From Haematobia irritans (lineage: Eukaryota; Arthropoda; Insecta; Diptera; Muscidae): 64,000 bases of DNA. The notes under the pieces were generated by a model, which did no database searches, was not told the DNA's origin, and saw only the letters and a list, made by a program, of their open reading frames with translations. Positions 47,594 through 58,420 of the stretch are shown piece after piece (the stretch's first letter is position 1; each line of letters begins with the position of its first letter). The position numbers and the translations under genes were made by a program. Location of the stretch: contig NC_134401.1 in NCBI RefSeq assembly GCF_050003625.1, positions 66,123,242 through 66,187,241 on the forward strand, given 5' to 3'.

Positions 47594-47772
47594 CGACCGA
47601 AAAATGATAAAGTTATAAGCTATTGAGTGAACGAATCCGACAACACCCACACAAAAATGCATTTCTGTGAGACCGAGAGGCATTTTTAAGTGGGTGAGTT
47701 GCTCATATTTGCATGATTTGACATCGGATTTATTCACTCTATTGCTTATAACTTTGTCATTTTTCGATCGTT
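47594..47772. repeat. Foldback repeat, ~180 bp
   Basis: gaccgaaaaatgataaagtt at 47597-47616 pairs with aactttgtcatttttcgatc at about 47749-47768. The inner arms also pair (acccacacaaaaatgc against gcatttttaagtgggt). About 80-85% of each arm matches. Confidence 0.75.
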
Positions 47773-48135
47773 TTTCTTTTATTTTTTTAATGGTTTAAAC
47801 TTTTCTGGCGGAAAAGGTCCATTTTTTGAATTGCTAAGAAAATTTTAAACTTTTATCACCAAAAAAATTCGTTTGTTACAAAATTTTTATTTTTTCAAAA
47901 AAAAAAGTTATTTTTGAAACAACAACACAGTCCATTTCGTTTATATCAAACACTGTTCTTTTCTGACTTTAGGCCTTTAATAAGACACATTTTACAGTTC
48001 AAAATTTAATATACTACAATGTAATGTTGAACATTTTTTTCGGAATCTTCCGAACATATATGGAATACATGTAAAAAAGAAACAAACTTATCAGCCAACC
48101 CGTTACACCATCACGAACATAATTTTTTTCGCTAA

Positions 48136-48567
48136 AGGCTGGTACTCTGTTCGGTTTTCGCGTTGAAACTCCATACAAAACCAAAAAATGCGAAAAATTT
48201 GCGAAATTTTTTCCATTTGTGATACTTTGTTTTTTCGTGTTGAAAAACTGACGTTTATAGCACGGCGCCATTTGCAATGTGAATTAAGAAATAATTTATT
48301 TATTAAAAACTATTTGTGCGGGTTTATAAATCAAACACGGACCATATTTTTGTTCCGAAACTATACAAAGGATCAAAGGAATAGCAGATCAATTGCCCAA
48401 GGAAAAATAAAATGTTATTTTGTAAAAACAAGCAACAACCACCAACTTAATCCAATATCGCTCCCTGTAAAATAGCGCTCCAAGCTACCTAAAAAAACGC
48501 CGCTTTCTATGTGCGAAATAATGGTTTCCATAAAAATTTTTCGCAAGAATGAACATAGTACCGGCCT
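48136..48567. mobile_element. 432-bp MITE with TAA target duplication
   Basis: The TIRs are AGGCTGGTACTCTGTTC and GAACATAGTACCGGCCT. TAA lies at 48133-48135 and 48568-48570. A 3-bp TWA target suggests PIF/Harbinger. A frame within it (48188-48475) has no known domain. Confidence 0.75.
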
Positions 48568-48570
48568 TAA

Positions 48571-49199
48571 TTTAAAATAATAAATATTTTATATATTTTA
48601 TTTGTTATTTATTATATTATTTTACTATATTATTTTTTAACAATCCCTCCGTATAGCATAACAACGCGATTCCAACTAAAACACAACCCAGGCGCGAACA
48701 TATCGATTACATCGATGACAGGTATCGATTACAGGTAGATAAAAGAAATATAGAAAATTTCCTATATTCTAACAAGTGTGTCTCCTTAAGTTTTAAAAGG
48801 ATTGAATACTTCTTAGTATAAATGAACTAAAATATTTTTCTATGCCAAGTGTAATTCGCATGTATGATATTCTATAATAAAGGAATTCAGTGTTATCGTT
48901 TTATAAGAAATTTTACTAAATTTGAGGAAACTTGGTTTTAGATCGGTTTTTGTTTATTTTTACGAATGCTTTGTTAACAGTGAATACAATTTTCTTGTTC
49001 AGTAGTAAATTCTTATACCTAGCGAAGAAAACAGTATTAGTAAAATTCCATGCCTTATTCTAGTTAATGAACTATTCCTAACTGCTTTAAGTTTAGGATT
49101 TTTTACTGACACAAGTAAATTGTATTATTTCACACAAAAATTTAACTTAATGGAAATAAAATGGCTAAACTAAATCGATAAACATTTTTTCTTTTAGTT
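48571..49199. other. AT-rich DNA, nothing recognised
   Basis: No ORF with domain signals and no clear repeat boundaries, except that the MITE at 49200 may extend upstream. Confidence 0.4.
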
Positions 49200-49375
49200 T
49201 CGAAGGCACTTTTTCTGGGTGTAGAAGCAAGTACACAAAACCCAAATTTAAAAGAGAATTGTGTCTTAAAAGTATCCTTACTTGTATTCTCCGATTCTTT
49301 GGCTCGGAATCAATACCAAAATTTTAAAGTAAAGACAAAATCTTTGGAACCGGGCATGCTTTTTTTCAGTGCACA
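49200..49375 (-). mobile_element. MITE piece, cactgaaaaaaa family
   Basis: Reverse complement of 53967-54140: ttttttcagtg end at 49363-49373 and gaagcaagtacacaaaaccc at 49226-49245. Other copies are at 53967-54615 and 63856 to the window end. Confidence 0.8.
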
Positions 49376-49611
49376 GATTCAATTATAAACGATTATTCTT
49401 CATCTTAGTACCTTTCATTTAAGTAACGATATAATCGGAGATATAATTTGTTTAGTGAAAAAAGAGCAAAAAACGAAAATAACGGGATATCTCAAGAACT
49501 GTTCCATAAAAAATTCTTTAATTTTTTTTTCGAATTCAGCAGATCAAAATACATAAGAAAAGTTTTCTCTCATCAAGTGTACATGAAAATTTTTTTTTGT
49601 AAACTAGTGTT

Positions 49612-50317
49612 ATTAATTTTTTAATTGAGTCAATCACAAATTAATTGCATGAAGGATAAGCTCAAATAAAAAATTAATTGTCTCGATTAAAAGATTAACT
49701 GAAATTTGCGATCAAATAACCAATATATTTAATGGGGTCAAATAAAAAATAAATTAAAATTTCCCGCTGAAATCATATATTTGATTTATAATCAAATATA
49801 TTTTTTATGTTTAATCGCCCATTTTTAGATGAAATAATTTATTATTGTTCCTCCGATTATAGTTGGCTTTTCTTTGGAATGAGATTAAATTGTTAATACA
49901 CGAATGAACATTATATGAACAAAAATATTAATGCAATTATTATTTATTCAATGTATTAAATCATTAAATAATACCAAAATGCATTTTGTATTCAACTGTG
50001 GAAACAATAAAGAAAATCTTTTTTCCACACGGTTATTAGCGCGGAGGAAATTTGCGCCTATTGCCCTCGAGATAATTTTGTCACACACTTGGCAAAAAAA
50101 ATAAATTAACACACAATGACAATTTTTGTAAATTAATATAAATTTTCCCAAGCAATCAATCTTAGCCTTATTTCTAAATCAAATTGAATTCCAAACTGTA
50201 ACCCATTACAGCTGGTATTTTACTTCTTATTTTTCGTACCGAAATCAGAAATTAATTTTCCTACCTAATATCTCAAGAGTTATTTTGGTTATTTCTGATT
50301 TCTTTTTTTTTCTAGTA
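49612..50317. other. AT-rich stretch with ttaatt repeats, no gene
   Basis: 49612-49760 repeats the aattaatt/ttgatt motif of 43575-44155. The rest shows nothing recognised. A scrap of SINE/LINE tail (gctgccacccaacctaacc) is at 50324-50342. Confidence 0.5.
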
Positions 50318-50344
50318 CATTGCGCTGCCACCCAACCTAACCTA

Positions 50345-50572
50345 CACACAAAGAAAATTTCATTAAAATTCAGCCAACGAAAAATTTTCATTGATATAAC
50401 GAAACAATTTCATTAATAGAATGAAAATATTCGTTAATAGTACGAAACGTTACGTTGATTTACAGAAAATTCGTTATAATAACGAAAAATTTCGTTGTAT
50501 TAACGAAATTGTTTCATTGGCTGACTTTTAACGACACATTTCGTTAATATAACGAAACTGTTTCTATTAGTG
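50345..50572. mobile_element. 228-bp MITE with TA target (ttcgttaata family)
   Basis: TA at 50343-50344 and 50573-50574. Ends cacacaaagaaaattt and tttctattagtg. Filled with inverted ttcgtta/taacgaa motifs. Almost identical to 55355-55582. Confidence 0.88.
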
Positions 50573-50574
50573 TA

Positions 50575-51363
50575 TCACAGAAAAATGGCTGTAATTAATC
50601 ATGTTCAATTAATAAAAGAAATTAAATATTAAGTTTTTCTATGAATATATTCTATGTGAAATATATATTTTTATAAATAACTTAAAATCGTGTATCTTCC
50701 TAGAATAGAACTATATACGCTTATCAAAGAAATTTGAAAAAAAACCCACCGACTTTAAACAATTATTTACCGGAATGAACCGGAACAAAATCTAATTTAC
50801 ACAGTGCCATTAGGGTATATATGTTTGTTTGTAAATACTTAAATATATTTATAAATGTAACCTTTATAACTTAAGAGTAATAATTACATATACATAAACC
50901 TTTCAAGGACAGAAAATACATAAAACTGGATTCAAATTAAAAGCAACAAAGAAAATCTCCAGATATAAATTTTTCATGAATATTTTGTCAATCGAAATAG
51001 TTCACAAATGAATTGAAATAAATTTAGTCAAAAATCACTTATTTTATCGTACAAAATTTCATTTCCTTACGTTAAATTTAAAATATATACACTCCAAAAA
51101 ACGGCTCCCAAACGGTTTCAAGCATAATACTTTCAGAATTTGTGCAAACAACCAATTGCTTGTACTCCGCAAACTTATTATTTTCTACCCCAAGCATATC
51201 TTATCTACACTTTTATTTTGGTTTCAAATTTTTGAGTTGATACATCACTTCCCTTTCAAGTTATATTAAAATGTGTCAAATACATATAATTTATTCTGGT
51301 ATTACTGATTCGTTTTTTATTTTAACTGCTAAACTCGAACTTAATAGCCTTCTTTAGGGAAAA
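50575..51363. other. AT-rich DNA, nothing recognised
   Basis: No coding pattern or complete element is seen. Confidence 0.4.
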
Positions 51364-51554
51364 CTACACCGAAAAAAATTCCGTACTTAAACTAACGCTA
51401 ATTTTAATTTTCTTTCGACATTTTCCACAGCCCTATGCAATTTTCCTCTTTTTAAGTATGTCTCAAACATTTTATGAACTAAACGTTGGTATAAAGTTTA
51501 ATGAACGTACACATAAGTTCACTATGAACTAACGCAAAAGAATGAACTACTGTA
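51364..51554. mobile_element. Fragment of the tacaccgaaaaa MITE
   Basis: Matches the inverted right half of 37025-37528 (ttccgta.ttaaactaacgc, aagtatgtctcaaa.attttatgaactaaacg). It is cut at actgta by the next element. Confidence 0.75.
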
Positions 51555-52992
51555 CACTGGTAGAAAAATGTTTCGTACTATTAACGAACGGGCTTCGTTG
51601 ATTATTTTTCGTTAATATTACGAAATTTTTCGTTATAAGAACGAAAGTGATCGTTAATACAACGAAATCGATCGTTAAAAGACAATTTCGTGTTTTGGTT
51701 TTTCGTTATATTAATGAAACACGTTTCGTTAACATTACGAATATTAACTTTGTAATTTTTTCAAGAATTAGAATAAAAAAATTTTCCAAGATGAAATTAT
51801 TAGAATCATTTGCACATAGAGAGTAACTTTTGGAAACTTTTAGCCCTTAAAACAGTCGTTTTATATACTTCGAAACTGGAATTGAAAATTTCATTTATAA
51901 AACGACAGCGATCGTTAATATAATGATATGGATCGTTAAAAAATAAATTTTAAATTGTTATATTTCGTCATATTAATGAAATATGTTCATTAATAATACG
52001 AATGGGAGTTTGAGTATTTCTGCCTCTCCGTACTCTCTCTCTCTAAAACGTCTCTCCATACTCTCTCTAATTCGTCTGTAGCGTCTATGTAATTTGTACA
52101 TACACATCTAAGCATGGCAATAAGCACATGTTTGCGTGTGCGCTTGAAAAACAAACGGTAAAAAGTTCAACAGAAAACTTGTCTGATGGACAAACCTTAA
52201 CAACATTTACATTTTCGCTGAAGAGTGCACAGGCTCATTACAGTTTCGTTGTGAATAATAAACATAGATGGTGGGTGAGTTAAATTGGTGTTTTTTGTAT
52301 ATTCGCAAGAAATTTAGTGTACATTTTTAATCTTTAGTGAAAATGCCACGGGGAAGTGAACTTTCAGATGAAGAAGGCGGAACAATTACCGTAATGAACC
52401 TTGGTTGCAAAAATAAATTGGATAAATGGACACGGCGATACGATTATCATTTTTTGGTCTTAGAAATTAGAGGCTTTTTTTCTTAAGTGTAAGTCACACT
52501 ATATGATTATTCAATTACTTAATTTATCAATAAATATTATTTCCTACTGTACGAGTATTTAAATCCAATTTCAATGATCTTAACAAAAAATAATACACTA
52601 CCAATGACTACATTCAAATGCAATAATTGGTTGGGATTCATTAATATAACGTTTGAGTTCATTTATACAACGTTCGCCTTTCATTCATACAATGAAAAAA
52701 AAATGGGTTCATACAATGAATGATTTTCGTTCATACAACGTATAAGCTGCATCGATACAACGAATAAATTTCATTCATACCACGAATAATATTCGTTAAT
52801 ACAACGAAAAGGCTACGTAACAGCAACGTAATTATTCGTTAATACTACGAAATGTACTCCATAAAGGGTTTCGTAAATATAACGTAAAAATACGTTGTTA
52901 TAACGAAATGCTACGTTGGCTGACTTTTAATGAAGAATTTCGTTAATACAACGTAGAAATTCATCGTATTAACGAAACTTTTTCTACCAGTG
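51555..52992 (+). mobile_element. Tc1/mariner-like deletion derivative, 1.44 kb
   Basis: TIRs CACTGGTAGAAAAA and TTTTTCTACCAGTG; TA at 51553-51554 and 52993-52994. Subterminal regions (51555-52010 and 52620-52992) are packed with ttcgttaata/taacgaa motifs in both directions. The centre has a CT-rich 5' UTR-like part, an intron-like donor/acceptor (gtgagttaaa to tttttaatctttag) and a transposase start. A second copy lies at 55143-57271. Confidence 0.85.
52343..52486 (+). pseudogene. Transposase N-terminal remnant (Tc1/mariner-like)
   Basis: 47 codons starting MPRGSELSDEEGGTITVMNL and ending at TAA. MPRGxxLs.eE.g.I is typical of the first helix of Tc1-like DNA-binding domains. The rest of the gene (second helix-turn-helix, DDE core) is missing. 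The ATG follows a likely acceptor by 5 bases. Confidence 0.55.
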
Positions 52993-52994
52993 TA

Positions 52995-55142
52995 AATCTA
53001 ATTTGGATTTCCGTCCCATATCTATACTCAGTCTGTGTTTCGCCCGGACCATAGTTGCATCACTGCCCTGGCGGAGGTTTCAGAATCGTCGAGAGGAGAT
53101 ATTAATGACAACAAAGTTGGATTTCTTGTACTTTTGGACCACTCAAAAGCGTTTGATTCTGTTGATCATCAAAATCTGGCCATGAAATTGAGACGTTTCT
53201 TTAAATTCACATCAACCGCATTGGACCTGATTACGTCGTACCTTAAGGACAGGATTCAAACAGTTTATAGTGGAGGCGATAGATCGGGACCTCTACCTGT
53301 ATATAAGGGTGTGTCACAGGGGTCCATTATAGGTCCGTTATTATTCTCACTATATGCCAACGATCTCCCCCAACAATTAGAGCATTTCAAGACTGTCATG
53401 TATGCTGATGACGTCCAGGTTTTCCTGAGCGGCAATGTTGGCAGTATCAGGGACACTGTAGAGAGGCTTAACAATGATCTTAACCGTGTATTTAATTGGG
53501 CGAAGGCTAACGGATTATTGGTGAACCCTACGAAATCGAAATGCCTTATAATACACAGGAACAAGCATTTCCATCCACATGCGCCGGATATTATTATAAA
53601 TGATCAGAAGATAGATGTTGTCACCAGAGCGAAGAATTTAGGAGTAATTTTCAATAGTTCACTTAGTTGGACAGATCATGTCAATTCTGCTGCGGGCCAA
53701 ACTTATGCTAGGTTAAGAGCGCTGTGGTTTAGCCATTCCTATACGCCACTGAACATACGAATTCTCTTGGCGAAAACTTTACTGGTACCAGGACTGATTT
53801 ATGGCTATGAACTTTTTGCTAATTGTGACTCGGGGAGTCTACGGAGGCTAAATGTTGCTTTCAATAGCATCATCCGTTATGTGTATGGACTGAATAGGCG
53901 ACAACAATGGATTTAGTTTTCAGACTCTCCTCAATTCAAAGGCTTTGATATTTTTGCAGAAACTTACACTGAAAAAAAAGCATACTCGGTTCCAAAGATT
54001 TTGTCTTTACTTTAAAAAATTTGGTATTGATTCCGAGCCAAAGAAGCGGAGAATACAAGTAAGGATACTTTTAAGACACAATTCTCTTTTAAATTTAGGT
54101 TTTGTGTACTTGCTTCTAGGAAGCAAATTTTAATTTTTCGCTTTCTCAGCTTTTTTTCTTCATATGCTATCAAAGTCCTTTAAAAACGAGTTAACGGCAA
54201 CTTTATTTTCCAAATTAGGACTCGGCTTCCAGTAGAAATTATGCTATGTTTGAAGTAAAAAACTTCTTTAAAATAAAGTTTTGAAAAACATGTCCTATAT
54301 TTGAACGATTTTTTGCTTTGTAGTCAAGATGCAAAAAGACAATTTCACAATTTCATTAAATTTAAAGAATTTTTCTGAATTATTAAAGTCAAGTTGACCT
54401 TAGCCTATAAATTTTTTCTTTCATGTTAAGATACCCATTTTTAAGTCAAATCACTTAATTATAAGGACAATACGACTTCATTGAAATGTTTATCGACTTT
54501 TGGACAAGGAAAATAACTTTATTTTAGAGAAATGCGTCTTCTGTGCTAAGCAAAATTTGTATTCGTATTTTAAAGACATGAAATCTTTGACCTCACGACA
54601 ATATTTTTTTCAGTGTATAGTAAAACGGACACCGGATAACTTGTATTGCAAATTGAGATTCACAAGATCAAGCAGAGGAAGAAAAATAATACCATTTAGA
54701 CGTCGATGTCTTGTTTCCGAATGGCATTTCTTTATCAGTACAATACGTCTTTGGAACACATTACCAAGGAACATACAAAGCATCAGCAACCCCTTTATTT
54801 TTAAAAAGCGAATAATTCAATTGTATCGGAATTAATTTACATCTATATTGTCCTTCATAAACTTCTTTTTTACATACTATCACGTCTTTGCATTTAAATG
54901 TTAAATTTTCTACGATATTATTATAAATACTAATAACATATTACTTTTCAAAAATCATTAATTATATAAATTATTACTATTTAAAAGAAATGTTTTCCTC
55001 AATTTTTTATAAAATTTTCCATTATATGAATTATTGTAATCCTAGTTAAGATGGATATTATTTCAACTATTGAAATCTGCACTATAATTATAAGACATTG
55101 TCTTGCTGTGTAGAAATATACAAATTAATACATAAAAATAAA
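52995..55142 (+). pseudogene. LINE reverse transcriptase fragment without RNase H, split by a MITE
   Basis: It begins at DFRPISILS, then a deletion joins directly to RPDHSCITALAEVS in another frame. The frame from 53035 contains LVLLDHSKAFDSVDH, GVSQGSIIGPLLFSLYANDL and MYADDVQVFL (active site), and stops at 53914-53916. After a frameshift it reads LLNSKALIFLQKL, is cut at 53966 by a MITE, and resumes at 54616 as IVKRTPDNLYCKLRF to a stop near 54835, with the rLWNTLPRN motif. An AT-rich 3' UTR ends in aaaaataaataa. It is the same clade as the 1-1955 fragment by its C-terminus; jockey/CR1-type is likely. Confidence 0.88.
53967..54615. mobile_element. 649-bp MITE with TA target inside the LINE
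   Basis: Ends CACTGAAAAAAAAGC and ATATTTTTTTCAGTG; TA at 53965-53966 and 54616-54617. Removing it restores the RT frame (QKL-IVKRTP). Confidence 0.9.
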
Positions 55143-55354
55143 TAATGATATGGATGGTTAAAAAATAAATTTTAAATTGTTATATTTCGTCATATTAATG
55201 AAATATGTTCAATAATACGAATGGGAGTTTGAGTATTTCTGCCTCTCCTTACTCTCTCTCTCTAAAACGTCTCTCCATACTCTCTCTACACGCACAGAAA
55301 AATACTTATCTAGAGCATGTAATTGTCGCGAAAACCATGTATTTTGTCGTTGTA

Positions 55355-55582
55355 CACACAAAGAAAATTTCATTAAAAGTCAGCCAACGAAAAATGTTCA
55401 TTAATATAACGAAACATTTTCATTAATACAATGAAAATATTCGTTAATAGTACGAAACGTTACGTTGATTTGCAGAAAATTCGTTATAATAACGAAAAAT
55501 TTCGTTGTATTAACGAATTTGTTTCATTGGCTGACTTTTAACGACACATTTCGTTAATATAACGAAACTTTTTCTATTAGTG
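55355..55582. mobile_element. 228-bp MITE with TA target (ttcgttaata family), nested
   Basis: TA at 55353-55354 and 55583-55584. Near-identical to 50345-50572. Its ends and the ggctgacttttaa block also occur in the right end of the Tc1-like element at 51555-52992, so it is probably a shortened relative. Confidence 0.88.
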
Positions 55583-56050
55583 TAAAAATAATTTTCGAGC
55601 AGAAAAAATGTTTGCTGGCAATAAGCATTTAAATGGTTCCCAAATGCCGCAAACATGTTCTATCATTTAAATGATAGAATTTGAGACCATTACATGGTCA
55701 GGGAATTCATGTACCAGACCATTCAATTTGCCGACTTTTTTGCAGGTAAAAAAGTATTTTTTATAAGTTAGGTATAGACATGTCTAGAACCATTACATGG
55801 CCATAAAGACCATGTACATTTTTCGTGACCATTTAATTTTTTAACTTTTTTGCAGCGAAAAGAATTTTATAAAAACATTGTTGATTGTTGCTTGGAATTG
55901 GAATTACTGTGTTTTGTGTTATGTTAATTTATTCATTTAGGAGAGGCACGTGGTTTTATGTGAACACAAAAAAGGAAAGTGTAATTGAAAAAAATTTACC
56001 TGATTTTTGTTCTGCATTTTACTTATGGTATAATTTATTTTTATTTGCAG

Positions 56051-56152
56051 TTACATGATGCCTGCGTTTGTACATTTGATGGGCACGACGTAAATATGGA
56101 AGATTACATATTGTTGAAATTGAACCAAAATAGAGTGTGTAAAATTATGTGA
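56051..56152 (+). other. Exon-like open stretch after a splice acceptor
   Basis: tttttatttgcag at 56038-56050 is a good acceptor. Phase 0 then reads LHDACVCTFDGHDVNMEDYI, continues to CKIM, and stops at TGA 56150-56152. AATAAA-type signals follow near 56176-56220. The composition is protein-like, but no domain is recognised. It could be a terminal exon of the element's own gene or a captured host exon. Confidence 0.35.
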
Positions 56153-57271
56153 TGTTTGCTTGCACGACATTATAAATACAAATAAACAATGAATTAGTTT
56201 ATAAATAAATAAACACAAATAAATAAAGTTATTTTTTTGTTTTCTTTTCTCAAGTTCGACGACGAAAAAAGTTTTTTCATGAAGATCAAAACATTTTAGG
56301 TTGTGACCATGTTCTTTTAACTGGAAGAAAAACATTTTTGACAAATACCATAACATTTTAGATGGTGACCATTGTCTTTTGATTTAAACTAAATTATTTC
56401 AATCAATATAATAACATTTTAGATGAGGACATTTGTATTTTTCTTAGAACCATGTTCACTGAGCCAACATGGTTGCAGGTGAAAATGTTACACGGTCGCC
56501 GCAAAAATAGCTCTTATCATATTATTTTGCTCTTCGAATATGATTGAGACAATTATGTTTCTTCTTTGCGTGTAATACGTCTGTAGCGTCTATGTAATTT
56601 GTACATACACATCTTAGCATGGCAATAAACACATGTTTGCGTGTGCATCTTGAAAGACAACCAGTAAAAAGCTCAACAGAAAACTTGTCTGATGGGCAAA
56701 CCTTAACAACATTTACATTTTCGCTGAAGAGTGCACAGGCTCATTACAGCTTCGTTGTGAATAATAAACATAGATGGGTGAGGTAAGTTAAATTTGTGTT
56801 TTTTGTATATTCGCAAGAAATGTAGTGTACATTTTTAATCTTTAGTGAAAATGCCCCGGGGAAGTGAACTTTCAGATGAAGAAGGCGGAACAATTACCGT
56901 ATTGAACCTTGGTTGCAAAAAAATTGGATAAATGTACACGGCGATACGGTTATCATTTTTTGATCTTAGAAATAAGAGGCTTTTTTTCTTAAGTGAAAGT
57001 CACAATATATCATTATTAAATTACTTAATTTATCAGTAAATATTATTTCCTACTGTATATAAATCATATTTCAAAGATCTTAACAAAAAATAATACTCTA
57101 CCAATGACTACACTCAAATGTACTAATTGGTTGGGTTTCATTAATATAACGTTTGTGTTCATTTATACAACGTTCGCCTTTCATTCATACAATGAAAAAA
57201 CTGGGTCCATACAATGAATAATTTTCATTCATACAACGTATAAGCTGCATCCATACAACGAATAAATTTCA

Positions 57272-58245
57272 TTTCAAATAGGCCATATCGGTCCACTTTT
57301 ACGTACATATAGCCCCCATATAAACGGACCCCCAAATTTGGCTTGCGAATCCTCTAAGAGTAGCAAATGGGGTTAGTATATGGTCTCTAACAACCATGCA
57401 AAAATTGGTCAACATCGGTCCATAATTATATATAGCCGCCATATAAACCGATCACCAGATTTTACCTCCGGAGCCTCTTGGAAGACCAAAATTCATCTGA
57501 TTCAGTTTTGGTATGTGGTGTTAATATATGACCTCAAACACCCATGCAAAAATTGGTCGAAATCGGTCCATAATTATATAAAGGCCCCATATATACCGAT
57601 CCCCAAATTTGACCTGCGAAGCCCCTTGGAAGAGCAAAATTCATCCGATTCGGTTGAAATTTTGTACGTGATGTTAGTATATTGTATCCAACAACCATGC
57701 AGGAATTGGTTAATATCAGTCCATAATTATATATAGCTCCCATATAAACCGATCCCCAGATTTAGCTTGCGGGGCCTCTAAGAGAAGCAAATTTCATCCG
57801 ATTCGGTTGAAATTTGGTACATTGTGCTAGTATATGGCCGTTAACAACCATGCCTAACTAGGTCCATATCGGTCTATAGTTATATCCCTCCCTCAGATAA
57901 ATCGTTCCCCAAACACACAAACATTGGTGCATATCAAGTTCATAATTGTATATAGCCCCCACATAAGCGACGCCCATATTTCAATTCTGGCTCTCTACAT
58001 ATCGTACCTATACCTATATCGTACCTACCTCTACGTATCGTACCTATACATAAATTGTTTGTCTAATATATACCACGTACGGACTAACTCACAATTTAGA
58101 AAACGATGTTAAGAAGTTTTAAGATACCACAACCCAAGTAATTCTATGGTGGATGACATTCTTTCGTAGAAATTTCTACGCAATCCATGGTGGAGGGTAC
58201 ATAAGATTCGGCCTGGCCGAACTTACGGCCGTATATACTTGTTTT
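57272..58245. mobile_element. Dispersed fly repeat with tandem ~140-bp units and a terminal hairpin
   Basis: Four to five degenerate units with catataaaccgatccccagat, ttcatccgattcggttgaaa and caaccatgc(a)aaaattggt, at 57310-57900. The unique end includes ccatggtggagggtacataa and a short hairpin, ttcggcctggccgaa (58207-58221), then acggccgtatatacttgttt. The layout (central tandem repeats, subterminal hairpin, no TIR or TSD) recalls DINE/Helentron-type non-autonomous elements. From memory, sequences like this abound in calyptrate flies. Confidence 0.6.
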
Positions 58246-58257
58246 AGTTATTTTTTC

Positions 58258-58420
58258 TTCTATGAGAGGGTGTAATTTCTTGAACTGCGGTTAAAAAATA
58301 CAACAGGGCGTTAAATTGTGAAAATTTCAAAATGTGGAGTATATGTTAATTTCGTTCAATTTTCGAACGAGGTAGTTCATTCTTCCTATAAAATAGTTTA
58401 CTTTTTTCTGTATACAACAC
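58258..58420. mobile_element. Fragment of the tacaccgaaaaa MITE
   Basis: Reverse complement of about 37025-37190: gttcattcttcctata..atag and cttttttctgtata. Confidence 0.7.

Larger units (their letters stand above)
55289..56572 (+). mobile_element. TA-flanked element, 1.28 kb, with an exon-like unit
   Basis: Ends CACGCACAGAAAAATA and TTCTTTGCGTG; TA at 55287-55288 and 56573-56574. The empty site is ctctctaattcg at 52060. It carries a 228-bp MITE (55355-55582), repeated ccat/atgg motifs such as gaccattacatggtc, and a possible 3' exon at 56051-56152. Confidence 0.8.
55143..57271 (+). mobile_element. Second copy of the Tc1/mariner-like element, truncated and interrupted
   Basis: 55143-55288 and 56573-57271 match 51918-52066 and 52068-52770. 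The left TIR is missing; the right end is cut by the repeat at 57272. A 1,284-bp element sits at its CT-rich region. The transposase start recurs at 56851 (MPRGSELSDEEGGTITVLNL), stopping after 26 codons because of a deleted base. Confidence 0.85.
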
